DNA from: Diploscapter coronatus
Taxonomy: Eukaryota > Nematoda > Chromadorea > Rhabditida > Rhabditidae
Direction of reading: 5' to 3'
NCBI GenBank assembly: GCA_964036155.1
Contig: OZ038423.1
Coordinates: 33,557,249-33,621,248, forward strand
DNA: 64,000 bases
The notes below the pieces were generated by a model. That model worked only from the letters and a program-made list of their open reading frames with translations, ran no database searches and was not told the DNA's origin. Positions 23,601 to 34,856 of this stretch are shown piece after piece; within the stretch, counting starts at the first letter, position 1; every line of letters starts with the position of its first letter. Made by a program: the position numbers and the translations under genes.

Positions 23601-26600
23601 AATTGCATAGATCCATGGAGCTGGAGTGGAATAAGAAAAGACTGGAAGGAATGATCACGCGAGCTGCTAAATTATTTACCCCACTAGGGGGTTTAATGAT
23701 GCGAAATTACTCCTTTTCGAAAATCGTATAATTTTGAAGAGGAAAAGGAATGAAGATCAGCTTTTCCATGCATCTTTATGCTGTTTTCTTTCAATCGACG
23801 CGAGGAAAATACTCTAATAATCTAGTCTCGCCTTGATGATCAGTTTATTCTAATCAAAGAAACATGCAAAATACCCCCAAAATGCCCCTATTTTACCCCA
23901 ATCGGGGAGCCTATCGCCATTTGTAGTTGACCGCCCCATGTTCTACTCGAGTTCATGTGCGAATGTTTATTTCCGATAGAGTAGAGTAATAGAGAATAGG
24001 GCCAAAGAGCGGAAAGATATTAGCACAAAAGGGGACCTGCATTTTTCGATACTAAAGCACTACGGAATAAAGTGTTTCTAGAAGGAAATAAAAATGGAAC
24101 ACCCATTGACCTATACAATTTAAAAAAAAACAACTTTTTTCTCATACATATAAGGAAGAATAACCTCTGAAAACGAGCTAGAACTCTTTTTGGATATAAT
24201 TTTTCGAGCTCTTAATCTAAAATATTAAATAAAAAACATTCTCTTCTTTCTATGATGAAGAATAGCCTCATAAAACAGACCGAAAATAATTTTTAGAGGT
24301 GGATTTTTACAAGCTCCCGGCCTATTCCATTTATGGCATTTCTCTTTCGTAACTTAGCGTTCTTCAGCAAGCACCCGCTTGCACAAATTTCCGGGAATTC
24401 CTAGGGTTTAGGACTAAGGCAAAAATCATTCATCAAACATTTTTAAACTCCAAAATGGGTTTTTGAACTCGAACACTTCATTTTCTTATCTATGATAAAG
24501 AATTGACCATCAAATAAGACCAACATAATTTATCATACAATTTTATCGGTCGAGGCTCGAGTACTTTTGATCCTCATCAATGTCTAACGCTAAATTTGTC
24601 AAAAGATGAAGGCTATCCCGTAAAAAAGTAAAATATCCATCATTTCATTTTTATCCCTGTCCAAAGTATGTCCCCGTTCTTTTCGGCATCATTTTGCATT
24701 CATTAGCTATGCGAAGATCAAACTTCTAGAAGTACTTGTCAAAAATAGCCGAGTGTTTTGCTTTTTTCCTGCGTCCATATATAGTCTGTTCCTCATTTCG
24801 AGTTTGCGTATTTCCGGAATGACTATGACAAGGGACAAGGTAAAAGGTAAAAGAGCAGAAAGCCTCCTTCCTTCCCTTGGGGCATTCCGCATTCGTTCGA
24901 CGGGCTTTCTCTCGTCCCGTTTCCATTCCTCAGTCAGGGCTCAGACTCTAGGCGCTCTCTTCCTGCTCTGGTCGAGCAAATGCCCTGCCGCCAACTGATG
25001 TAAAGTCGTTTCTACCCCTGCTTTAGCTCTCGTGTCTCTCTGCATGCCTCAGGCATTTTCAAGCGAATCAATCACTGAACAGTAGGAGAGTTGATCGGTG
25101 TTGTTGACAAACAGGCAAAGTCAGGGGATGAGCTGCAGAGAATGAAAGTGCATTCGAGCAGTGCGATAAATCAGAAAAGTAATTTATTGAAAGTTAAAAG
25201 TAGGGAATCTGCAGAGATTTATGCCATGAAAAACTAATAAAAGCAGTAGATTAGCTAAAATACATTCACAAAATTTCTGAGAAAAATTATAGTTTGAAAA
25301 ATGTTAACGCTGACCAAACACTGGTCTTGTCAATAAATCTTCGAATAGAAAAATGTAATCCAAATTAGTCTGAAAACAATATTTTCAGGAAAAGTCTGGC
25401 ATGCTTTGCGGGGACCTATTGTTTAGTGGCCACACTCTGGTGATGATCATCTGCTCGCTGACAATCGGCTACTACATCCCCAGGCCAATTCGAGCGCTAC
25501 AATGGGTTGTACACGCGTGCGCTGCCTTCGGTACGTGAAGATGATCTTTTATCAGTTACTTCATCGATTTTATTTTGTGAAAGGAAGAAGAGCCAAATAT
25601 TGTTTTTCTAATTGCATCAGAAATGGTTCCGACTTTTGAAATTTTTACTTATCAAAATCTTCAATTATGTTTCATTACAGTTACAAATACCATTTGAATC
25701 TGACTGTTATGGAGAAACTGAAAATAGGACTTTTCGATAATTATATAAGTTTCAACTATTTGAGGTATGCTATGCCTGATCATCTCGCGCACGCACTACA
25801 CGATCGACATCCTGATTGCGTACTGGCTGTCGTGCTTCGTGTTCCGCAGCTACCACGCATATTGCGAGGTCGATCTGTGCATGGAGAGGCGACGCAGCTG
25901 TCTGAGTGGATTCCTCTTCTCGCATGCAGTCGATTGGATCGAGAGCGATATCGTGCCTGGAAGGTACTGTGTATTTTTCTTTAATTTATCATTCATAATT
26001 ACGAATTTCATGACAATTATTGTCTTTTTCATCATATTTTCAATGATTTCTTGAATATCTTTGAAGACGTTGATAATATTCTGAAATTAATCTATTTATA
26101 TTGCTCTAAATATGAAGTTAAATTCTTGATAATTATACTTATTCGTTATAAAAGGAATATTTTTAGGATAGAGAACCGACTGAGCATTCCATTTAAGGAC
26201 TTATTAGAGAAGGATGCGGAGAGTCGAGGTCACCACAAGCAGGTCTCGCTGGTAAGCTATTTTTTATTTTCAAAAATTAGAATGAAATTGACTTTTTGAA
26301 TTATTTTGACGATTTAACATTGTTAAATAGTAAGAAAAAAGCAACCACTTTACATACGATATTCTTTGTTTCAGCATCAAGATAAACTCAAATTGTCCAT
26401 AAAATTTAAATTTATCGCCTTGTTTTTACCTATTCTTGGAATTTTAAATGAACTTATTTGGAGGTTCATTGAAAATGAGCTTCCTATTCGTCCAGTCCAT
26501 TTCATTATCTCGTTAAATTAATTTCTGACCTAAACACGAGCAAAATAACGAAAGAACCCAGGTCCGAATGAGAGAGGAAGGCCAAGAAATTTACCTTCAA

Positions 26601-27028
26601 ATGAGCCTTTCGGAATAATTGACTGCGAAAACTTCGACCTCAATTTGAATTCACTCAACTTTGGGCCTTGCGCTGCAAAAATTCCAACACTTTAACACCA
26701 AAATTCGCACGAGAATTCGAAATTCTTGCGTGGTGCCGGCCCTTTGTTCTTGCAGTTTCGCATTCTAGCACGAGTTCGGATTTGGGACAAATGTCCTTCT
26801 TTTGTAAACATGAAAGAAGAAAAAATATGACTGCTTGCATAGACATTTTTAAAAAATTCGCATACATTACTGAGTTTTCAGTTTTCACTACGATAAAATT
26901 CAAATTCATATCCACTAAAAATATATTCAAGCAATTATTTATTTTATGAAGGTCAGCTTATCAAAAAAAGAAAATCTGATAGAAATCTCAACTTTCAGAG
27001 TTCCTCGTCATCGTTGGCATTTTCGTGA
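14687..27028 (+). CDS. sms: Sphingomyelin synthase family enzyme, 376 aa, 12 exons
   Basis: Integral membrane enzyme that transfers phosphocholine from phosphatidylcholine to ceramide in Golgi or plasma membrane (family knowledge; SMS-related members can make ceramide phosphoethanolamine). Exons: 14687-14744, 17877-17947, 20098-20173, 20351-20501, 20897-21003, 21097-21204, 22192-22269, 22469-22494, 25389-25530, 25765-25963, 26167-26251, 26999-27028; all join in frame. Seen: several hydrophobic helices; DPLPDILF after the first helix, matching the family PPLPD motif; MCGDLLFSGHT with His240; and THYTID with His283 and Asp287. The spacing of 43 and 4 residues equals that of the human SMS1 triad. 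The N-terminus is Ser/Ala/His-rich and shows no SAM domain. Intron 8 (22495-25388) starts with GCAAGT, a GC donor. Which of sms-1/2/3 is orthologous is undetermined; the first exon is the least certain. Confidence 0.88.
14745..17876 (+). other. Sphingomyelin synthase intron 1 (3.1 kb)
   Basis: Mostly AT-rich sequence. It holds an exon-like segment at 15952-16025 with good splice sites (see findings), a foldback element at 17646-17739, and an imperfect inverted repeat around TGTATTCGCCGCC at about 17010-17065. Other open frames here show no recognisable protein. Confidence 0.5.
17646..17739. repeat. Foldback element, copy 2 of the GTTGCATC family
   Basis: TAGTTGCATC (17646-17655) pairs with GATGCAACTA (17730-17739). 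Inner segments CGAAATAGCGAAATAGG and TCTTATTCGATTTCGCTCG also pair imperfectly. The arms match the element at 2514-2616. It lies in intron 1 of the sphingomyelin synthase gene. Confidence 0.5.
17948..20097 (+). other. Sphingomyelin synthase intron 2 (2.15 kb)
   Basis: Contains the 88-bp inverted-repeat element at 18987-19074. A + strand frame at 19561-19878 is low-complexity and has no recognised homology. Nothing else is supported. Confidence 0.5.
18987..19074. mobile_element. CAGAYCTAGGG-family MITE, 88 bp, with 8-bp target duplication
   Basis: The ends are CAGACTTAGGGAG and CTCCCTAGGTCTG, inverted repeats with one mismatch. They are flanked by a perfect 8-bp direct repeat, AAGCCATA (18979-18986 and 19075-19082). 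An 8-bp duplication and CAG-type ends fit the hAT superfamily (established rule; assignment inferred). Internal matches to copies at 45082, 51273, 57552 and 61786 include CACTTTCGTCAGAC and the GACGATCGTCCTCCCTAG end. Confidence 0.75.
22495..25388 (+). other. Sphingomyelin synthase intron 8 (2.9 kb, GC donor)
   Basis: Long intron starting GCAAGT and ending ATTTTCAG. Its + strand frames (22796-23095, 23067-23373, 24753-24998) show no domain and no supporting splice structure. No repeat structure was noted. Confidence 0.5.
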
Positions 27029-27632
27029 GAGCTAGCTCCTGCCGACTCAACTGCAAGCTCAACTCGCTAGACCACCTGCCTAAGCCTAGGATCGTCTAGC
27101 CTCTCTTCTCCTCTCCTTCTACGAGTATCCATGTGCTGTGTGGGGTTCAAGTACAGTCAAGTATATGCCCATACCTGTCACTGTGCCTGTTGTACCTGTG
27201 CCTCATTCCTCTTCTTCCTACGGGCTTTCTGATCTCTTCCAAACTCGTCATTAATCATCATTCTGTGTTAATTGTTAATTAACGCAACTTTCTCCGACTC
27301 TCTTGTTCTCTCTGCTCTCTTCTGTCCCAATCTCTCCCACTTTCCTGTCCCATTCACTTATTTGTCTCCACCAATCTGCGCATGTGCCTTGCAATTCTGC
27401 GATCCCAGATATTGACTGTAAAATGCATCTGATGCAAGATAACAAAAGATAAATCTTTATAATGATTTTTAAAATTTGTTTGAAGTTCAGGCAGAGCAAC
27501 ATTTTACCTGTTGTCGTTTGTGTAAAATGCAAATTTTTGTGCAACAGAAATTTATGCCACTGAATAGTTAACATTTTAGAAGTTTAGTTTAAATTGAGTT
27601 CCAATAAATTTACAATAGTTTATTTGCAAATC
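27029..27632. other. Convergent 3' flanks of sphingomyelin synthase and chitinase
   Basis: About 600 bp separating two genes that end facing each other. It holds C/T-rich sequence after the sms stop. No exons, repeats or RNA genes were identified. Confidence 0.5.
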
Positions 27633-30053
27633 CTAACTCTTGTCAAACAATACACTTTTGATTGTCCTAATCAGAGGATAGGATCCATTTGCACACAGTC
27701 CGAGATAGTCGTCACTCTTCAAATCGAACACCATCACCCCGGCCAGTTGCTGCTCTTTCGCATAATTCACTTTCTCGGTCACACTTCGGGGATCTTCGTA
27801 GGAAATCCATGTTCGGTCGCGACCTGAAGAATAATTTTTTAAATCGATAAAATGAACTTCTAAAGAATGTCATCAAATTTTGATTCTGAAATAATTTGAC
27901 TTGAATGATAGTGAGACTGTTTCTTATATAAAATGCGAAGTGTGACAATGTCATCATCATTCGTTCATATTTTCTAGCTGATAATGGGTAATACGATCAT
28001 CCTTATGGACTAGAATTGGTAATGAAAGATAGGACCATTTATTGCACTGCAAAATTACGTTCTGTTCCATTTTCAGATTTTTTCACTATCGAAAATATCT
28101 GTCACGAACCGACAGACCGATTGATGAATTATTTATCACTCAGATTTTGAGTCTTTTCTGCCTCGCAAAAATCTTACTTTCATTTTCTGACCAAAGATGT
28201 CTGTAATCTGCCACGAACACCTACACTCGGAATGATAAGTTACATTTCATAAACTTATGAGACAAAAAATCATTTTCTTTTCCTTTCATCTTATTCCATA
28301 CTATTTCGTTCCAGATATTGTACTTCGCATGGGATTGGATAGAGAAAGGGCGGGAGATTTTTGCTTTTCGTGTCCAATTCGTCTCACTATTATCAGTGAA
28401 AAAGAAAAAAGATATCACTAGATGGTGACTAATTATCATTTGAACTGATTCAGTTCCCAGTTCATTCTACTCATTTTTCATGAAGCACTAACTTGTATTT
28501 TTTATTGACTAGTAGTTGAAGGGAATTTTCTCATTAATATTTGTATTTTACTAACCATGAATATAAGGTGACGATGCAGGATAGTCCCACTCAAATTTGT
28601 AGTCGATGTTTTTCTTCTTCAGCATTGCCGGGCAAACCTGAGTTTTCTAAACACCTTCAATTTAATATGAATTTCTAACCATGGAATAAGTAACAGCTCC
28701 TTTGCTTCCAGTCGCTAGAGAATACGGTTCATTGATGAAGGCGTTGAACAGAGTGTAGGCATACCCGTATGTGGGTACACCGAAAACGGTCTTGTTCTTC
28801 CAAAGACCCATCGAAATATAAGTTGAAAGAGAGGAATCCTGAAAATTTTATTTTAACAGAAGTAAAGAAATTTCATTGGTATAAAGAAGTCCGAAAGGTT
28901 TAAGTTTTTACAGGAAAAATGTAACAATGAAGTGAAGAATGAACCACTAACGACTCTTTAGCCAATTTTAGAAGAAATATAAAAAAAAAAAAAATACTGA
29001 GTTCATCTTTGCCAAAATGCCTCTTTCATAAGGTAGTCTTCGAAGAGGAGAATTAAAACCAACGACTGGATTGAGAATTGGATCATAGACATGATAATCG
29101 TAGCTCATTATTTGAACAAAGTCTGCGTATCTAAAAAGGGAATGAGTTTATGAAGATCACTTTTATGTACTTGAAGAAGGTACGAATAAGCCCCATTCAT
29201 TCATTAGAAAATCGTTTTGTCATGCTTTTCTTTGAATCTTCACTATTTTCCTTACTTGTTTAAATAATCCGCCTGATATGAATATTTCGCTATTGTCGGA
29301 GGACCAGCTACATCCACTGTTATCAATTTCTTCGTTCCATATTGCTGTCGTAAAATTCTCAACAGATCTCCAAATCTCGTTCTATCACTCTTCTTCGCGC
29401 CCCAACTCCATACTGGGAATTCCTAATTCTTTATTTAGAATTAAAAACTAGAATAGTTTCCAAACCCAATCAATATCAATACCATCTATACCACTTCGGT
29501 CTAAATATGCAAAACTTTCATCCGCAAATTGCTGCATGGTCGCTTCTGATGAAACCTAAAATTATCTTATTCATAATTAGATTCTGTCTAAAGGTTATAA
29601 ATAGGGCAAAAATAGTTTGCAAGTTCAAATACTTACAAGTGTCGTGAAATGCGCGCTGTTTCCCGTCACAGCTAATAGCAACTTGACAGGAGCTCGATTT
29701 TTCAGCTTGACAAATTCCTCTGTGACATTGTTTGGAGGCTCTTGGAAATGACCGATATTATCGACGTCGGAACTGCCGATTAGGATAATGTGCGTACAGA
29801 GGGAGGGCTCGATAATGGACACATTGAAGTTTTCGATTCTAAACGTCAAAATTTAAGATTCTTTCTAAATCTCAACAATATTATCCTTCCCTTAATTCGG
29901 AGATGCAAAGATGACAATTTTCGTGATATTGAATTAGTTTGATCAAATACACCTGTTTTCAACTCACTCATAAAAGCACGATAGAATTTGACCCGTAGTT
30001 CTGCCCGTCATCGTGAAGAAAAACAGCGCCGGAAAGACGAGTGAAGAAAACAT
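27633..30053 (-). CDS. Secreted glycoside hydrolase family 18 (chitinase-like), 369 aa, eight exons
   Basis: GH18 enzymes hydrolyse chitin; in nematodes they act in cuticle, eggshell, pharynx or defence (family knowledge). Exons 30053-29968, 29838-29637, 29555-29466, 29422-29256, 29130-28998, 28838-28680, 28637-28556 and 27823-27633 join in frame. Seen: a hydrophobic signal peptide (MFSSLVFPALFFFT), CFYE at the barrel start, and DGIDIDWE at residues 120-127, which preserves the DxxDxDxE catalytic motif including Glu127. Also seen are MSYDYH and FGVPTYGYAYT, and late-barrel GVMVFDLKSDD. There is no chitin-binding or Ser/Thr-rich tail, so it is a bare catalytic domain. The nematode chil family often lacks the catalytic acid; this protein keeps it. 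The exon break falls between Trp126 and Glu127. Confidence 0.85.
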
Positions 30054-32052
30054 TTCGATTTTTTCTTTGAGATCTGAAATTGATCATTCGACTATTTATC
30101 TTTATCCGCTAATATAATTTTGTGACATCAGGTGATAAAATCCCGTATCAAATATCAAACATTCTTTCATTTCTCTGATCACACGATCAAAATCCAAAAT
30201 CCATGTTATTCGGGGGGAAAATACCCCTTTGCCTGACAAATGACGCAGGCAGTTTTGAAGAATCACATTACTCATTTTCAAACTGAGAATTTTTATTTTC
30301 GAACCGAGAAAATCGACGAGTTATGCAACTCGAACGAGGCAAAATAACAGCGAAAATTGTGACTTTCTTGGAAAGTTCATTCAATTTTTGAAAAATAAAA
30401 CGTTGATCAAGATAGAGGTAGACGAACTTTCCAAAAAAGACTCGAAAAATTAAGCACCTTGAGATCGATGAAAATCACAGATAATCTATTAGAAAAATGA
30501 AAATTTTGGGAAATTGCGAATTTAGAAAACTTTCTAACGGCATTTGTAAAGTTGACATTTCAAAGAATACAAATGTCGATTGTAAAACTACTAAAAACTG
30601 CATCCTTTTGAAAATGTTCACTTTACAATATCGCTACTAGTGAAATGACTTATCGCACTACGAATTTAAAATTATCAGGTACTCGAATATCGAATCACAG
30701 AATAAGAAAATCAATCGCTTGAAATGATAGCTATTGCATGAAAATCGACTTTTATGATCGAAAAATGGAGGTGTGCAAAAAAATAGGCTGAAAATTGGAG
30801 GAATTTGTTGGTCACGTGCCAGTCTGTCACTGAATCAGTCAAGCTATAAACGAGGCCCAGATGTGGTTTTTCCTTCTTCTGGGAAAAGAGGGACATTTAG
30901 CCAACAAATCAATCCAACTGACCTTTTGAACGTCTCAAATATAACTAAACTAATCACAAAATATCCGGTCTATTTTTCAAGAAATAACGAAGAATTTTAG
31001 ATCGTAAAATCCGAATTATACGATTTTCAACGCAATAATTGTCGCCTCAAACGATTAGCGAACGATTGATTGAAACAAGAACCGTCATAAATCAAATGTC
31101 ATAAAGAAATTAAACAAGGCCAAGTATTAAATATCACTCTAAACCTAATATCCTGCTGCCGTAAAATTCACAAACTAGACCCTTATAAAGTAAACAAGTT
31201 CATTACTGATTGAAGAATCAGTCCATTTGGTAGAAATCGATAAATTTCAGACGTTTTTGGCTGATTCATATCAATTTCAATGAAAATAAGCAAACAATCA
31301 AAGCATTTCAGAAGAAACTGAAAAGTGAAAATTAAAAAAATGAGCGACTTCAATATGAATTTAGGGACTGCAAACTCCGTCCTCTTGCACTTTTCGCTCT
31401 TGTTCAAAAAGTGATCATAGAAATGCCAAAACTAGGAAGCAAGTCCCCTCCAAATGCAGTGTTCACGAAAGATCACTATCAGAATCGATGAACCCCCATA
31501 GAAATGATTGTTCACCACAAAATCTTGTCAGGAAGTGCGCGTCCGCAGGCGCTCGCGAAAATTTTGTATGATGAAATCGTGCTCACTTTCCTGGCTGATT
31601 TTGGTGGCATCTTTCGATCAAAAATGATCTTAATTTTATTCTCTTTCTTCACGGATATTTTATTTACATCGCATTTGCTTATTTAGAGTAGAAAACTCCG
31701 AAAAATTATAAGCTATGCAAAACCATTTGCGGTCCCTAATTAAATTTTAGATGCCAACTTTTTGATGATAGCGTCTTTAATTAAAAAAGAAATAGCTTAA
31801 GAAAATCATCAGATATTTCGAATGTTAAGATTCAGATGATCTCAAGCTATTTTAAAAAGCGTAGCAAATTTTAGAACTCATAAATAAAGATAATGGCTTA
31901 AATTTGAATTATTGTATCAAATTAATGAGCTTTCGAGTATTTGTATGGAAAAGTGAATTTGTTTTTGTCTCGTAAATTCGTTAAATTGCACTTGAGAAAC
32001 AGTTTGAAAATTAAAGTGATTTTTGAAACTTGGCAAAATTGTACAGAATCAA
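30054..32052. other. Intergenic region upstream of the chitinase
   Basis: About 2 kb between the chitinase start and the 3' end of the zinc transporter. It should contain the chitinase promoter. AT-rich; scattered open frames (for example 30773-31000 + and 31407-31183 -) have no splice support or recognised motifs. Confidence 0.5.
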
Positions 32053-34856
32053 TCAGCTTTCGAGGCGCTCGCATTTCGTACATTCTTCCATCGATTTGTC
32101 AAAAGGCTCTACCTGAAAAAAATAGGAAATCTTTTTTAAATATCAAATTTTGAGATAAATAAATGGAAAAGGTAAAAAATAATATAATTTGTAGAAAAAT
32201 TACTTGAATTGTGGCAGTGGAAATTCCGAATTTCTCTCGCATCAAATTCCTCGCTTCGGCTACGATTTCCATCGCCCGCATGTCGTCTTCTGAAAGGAAA
32301 AAAGTATTTGAAAAATCGAATTGACTTCTCATTACGGGTAAATTATAAAAGGTTCATTCATTTATTCAGTTGATTAATTTTAGAAATTTCCAAAATGTAA
32401 AGTCTCGTTAAATTTTATAAGAATAATATTGATTCCAAAGTCATAACGTCTCGGAACTTCATTATTAATCTATTTTATTTTAGATATAATAAACAAATAA
32501 GAAAAATATCTAACCGATAGCCAAATGCACAGAGAAGGCGAGCTTGTCCATGGACAGATTCCACAAATGCAAGTCGTGCAGACTCAGCACACCCTCGATT
32601 TGCAGCAGCTCCTTCTTCACACTGTTGAAGTCTAGATGTGAGGGGGTGGCTGCAATTCCCAATCATAACTTTTTAATAAAAATAGTCCTTTTTTGAAGCT
32701 TTTACAATTCATAAACTGTCTAAGAAGAATGATGTTGGTAAAGAAGAGAAAAAATTTTATGAACTCTAAAATAAAATCAGGTATATATTTTAACTATAAA
32801 TCAATTTGAAAAAAATTCTACCTTCCATAAGAACGTAGAAGATGTCTTTGAGCACGTGAATCGTCGTAAACAGAACGATGATCGAGAAGAGGAAAGTGCA
32901 AATCGGGTCGGCGGCCGTGTAGCCGGTAAACTGAAAATAAAAAAATAGACAACTCACAAAGCAAAGTGGGATTCTGATTTTCTGAAAGATATTTTGAGCT
33001 GCATTAATATTTGAATGAAAACACGCAATCCAGTTTCCCGAAAAAACTCATGCTCAAATAAAATGAAATAATACCTTGATAACAATAGCGGCAATGAGCA
33101 CTCCGATGGATTGAATCAGGTCGCCGATAACATGAATCAGCGCCGCACGGACGTTGACGTTTCCACGGGTGTCATGGCTGAAAATTTCAATATTTTTTCT
33201 ACAAAATCAGAATTATTTTCCGAAGTAGCATAATCACAAAATCGAAAATTTCATTGAAAATTCATAGTTCATCACTTTCTATGGAAAGCTAATAATGTAA
33301 TAACTAAATTATGATTAGTAAATTATGAAAGAGTAAAACAAAAATAAATAGTTTATCCAAAGCAAAGAATAATAACCTATGACTACTTCCCCCATGTGAA
33401 TGGGAATGCCTGCCCGCAGACCCAACGTGCAACACAGCGCCCATAACGATGTTGAATGCCACGCCGCAAATCGCCGTTATCAACATCACATCCGCGTTCA
33501 CTTCTGACAAACAATCAATTTGTAAGAATAAGTTGAAAATTAAAATACCGTAATCCTTCTCGACAATTCGATGGATGGCGAGAACGACTAGGACTGTGGT
33601 GAGCACCTGAAAATCATATTGTTTTTATGAAGCCATTGAAGATAAAAGACTTTACACAATGAGAAGTGGAATGTGATAAATTAATGCAATATTTTGGTTC
33701 ATTTCAATGATTCGCTTTTTGTAGTATAGAGTCCATTCTTTTGAAGATGGAATGAGAATGATAAATTCAAACTTACCCAGAGAATAATTACAGAAATCAG
33801 AGCCCCGATGACCTCGGCCCTGTCGTATCCGAAGGAGAGTCGCTTGCTAGCCGGCTGTCTGGAAGAACGAATCGCCACGATCGAAATGATGAACGAGAGC
33901 AAATCAGACAGCATATGGCCCGCATCTCAAAGTAGTTTATTCATACTCCAAAATTTAGTTTTTACTAATTATTTCAAATCCTCAAAGTAGTTCCTAATTT
34001 TAAAAATAAGTTAAAAATTTCCTTTCAATCCTGCAATAATGCAATTTTCGGGAAGACTAGTTGCAAATGACATCATGAGATTGTTTTTGGGAGGAAAACA
34101 AAGACAAAAAAGAAAAGGAACTACACGACGTACAGACTAATTCGCACGCCTTAAAATTATGATGTCATGTTTTCCATTTCAAATAATTACTGTAGCTATA
34201 TAAATTGGCTGGCTGTAAATCTTACTAGATTTAAAGCTAACGCAATTTGAAAGAAATATTTTTCAATACTGATGAGCTTTACAGTAACTTAATAAATGGG
34301 CTTACTCTTACGCACTCGGGCTAAATTTCAATTTTTTAAAATTATTTCACACAATTTCAAAGAGATTTCTTCTTTTTTTAATATTGGCGAGCTTTACAAC
34401 CAACCAAATAAATGTACCTGTAGCGATAGCGAGCGAGGACGCGATCAAACCGCCGGTGAATTCGGCTGCGATGAAAATCGCCGACAAAACTGCCACTATC
34501 CATAAAATTCGCTCGGCTCGGCGGCCCTGAAAAATGCATTTATTTTCAATTTTCCTATTTGTAATTTTCTAATTTTATTCCCCCAAAGCTAAAATAATTC
34601 ATACTTTCATTGCCAGTTACTAATCTATATTTAAAAAAACAACTAAAATGTCACCAATTTCTACTGCACCTACATGTCTCATGTAATCTTAAATGCTCGA
34701 ATACAATCGAATAAATGTAGAATAAATGGGCAAAAATATTTTCATAATTCTTGTTTCTACCTTATTAATATCCTCTGCCCCTTTTTCCATTTCATACGAG
34801 CCACAAGAAACGATAGACTGTTTCTTGGCCATGATTGCATTCGTTTGAATGCCCAT
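32053..34856 (-). CDS. ttm-1: CDF/ZnT zinc transporter, short (proximal-start) isoform, 343 aa
   Basis: Six-helix cation diffusion facilitator moving Zn2+ out of the cytosol into vesicles or out of the cell (family knowledge). Exons: 34856-34761, 34526-34418, 33925-33777, 33606-33549, 33503-33377, 33177-33075, 32930-32822, 32649-32515, 32289-32204, 32112-32053; all in frame. Seen: DAGHMLSD (His72, Asp76) in helix 2 and HVIGDLIQS (His195, Asp199) in helix 5, the two HxxxD pairs of the transport site; a His-rich cytosolic loop (HSHSHGGSSH); and C-terminal LHDLHLW, typical of the ZnT2/3/4/8 branch. The last exon ends in MEECTKCERLES with two cysteines. C. elegans ttm-1 and cdf-2 are the closest candidates; ttm-1 is favoured because of the two-start structure (see the distal exons). 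The symbol is tentative, the family is not. Confidence 0.85.
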
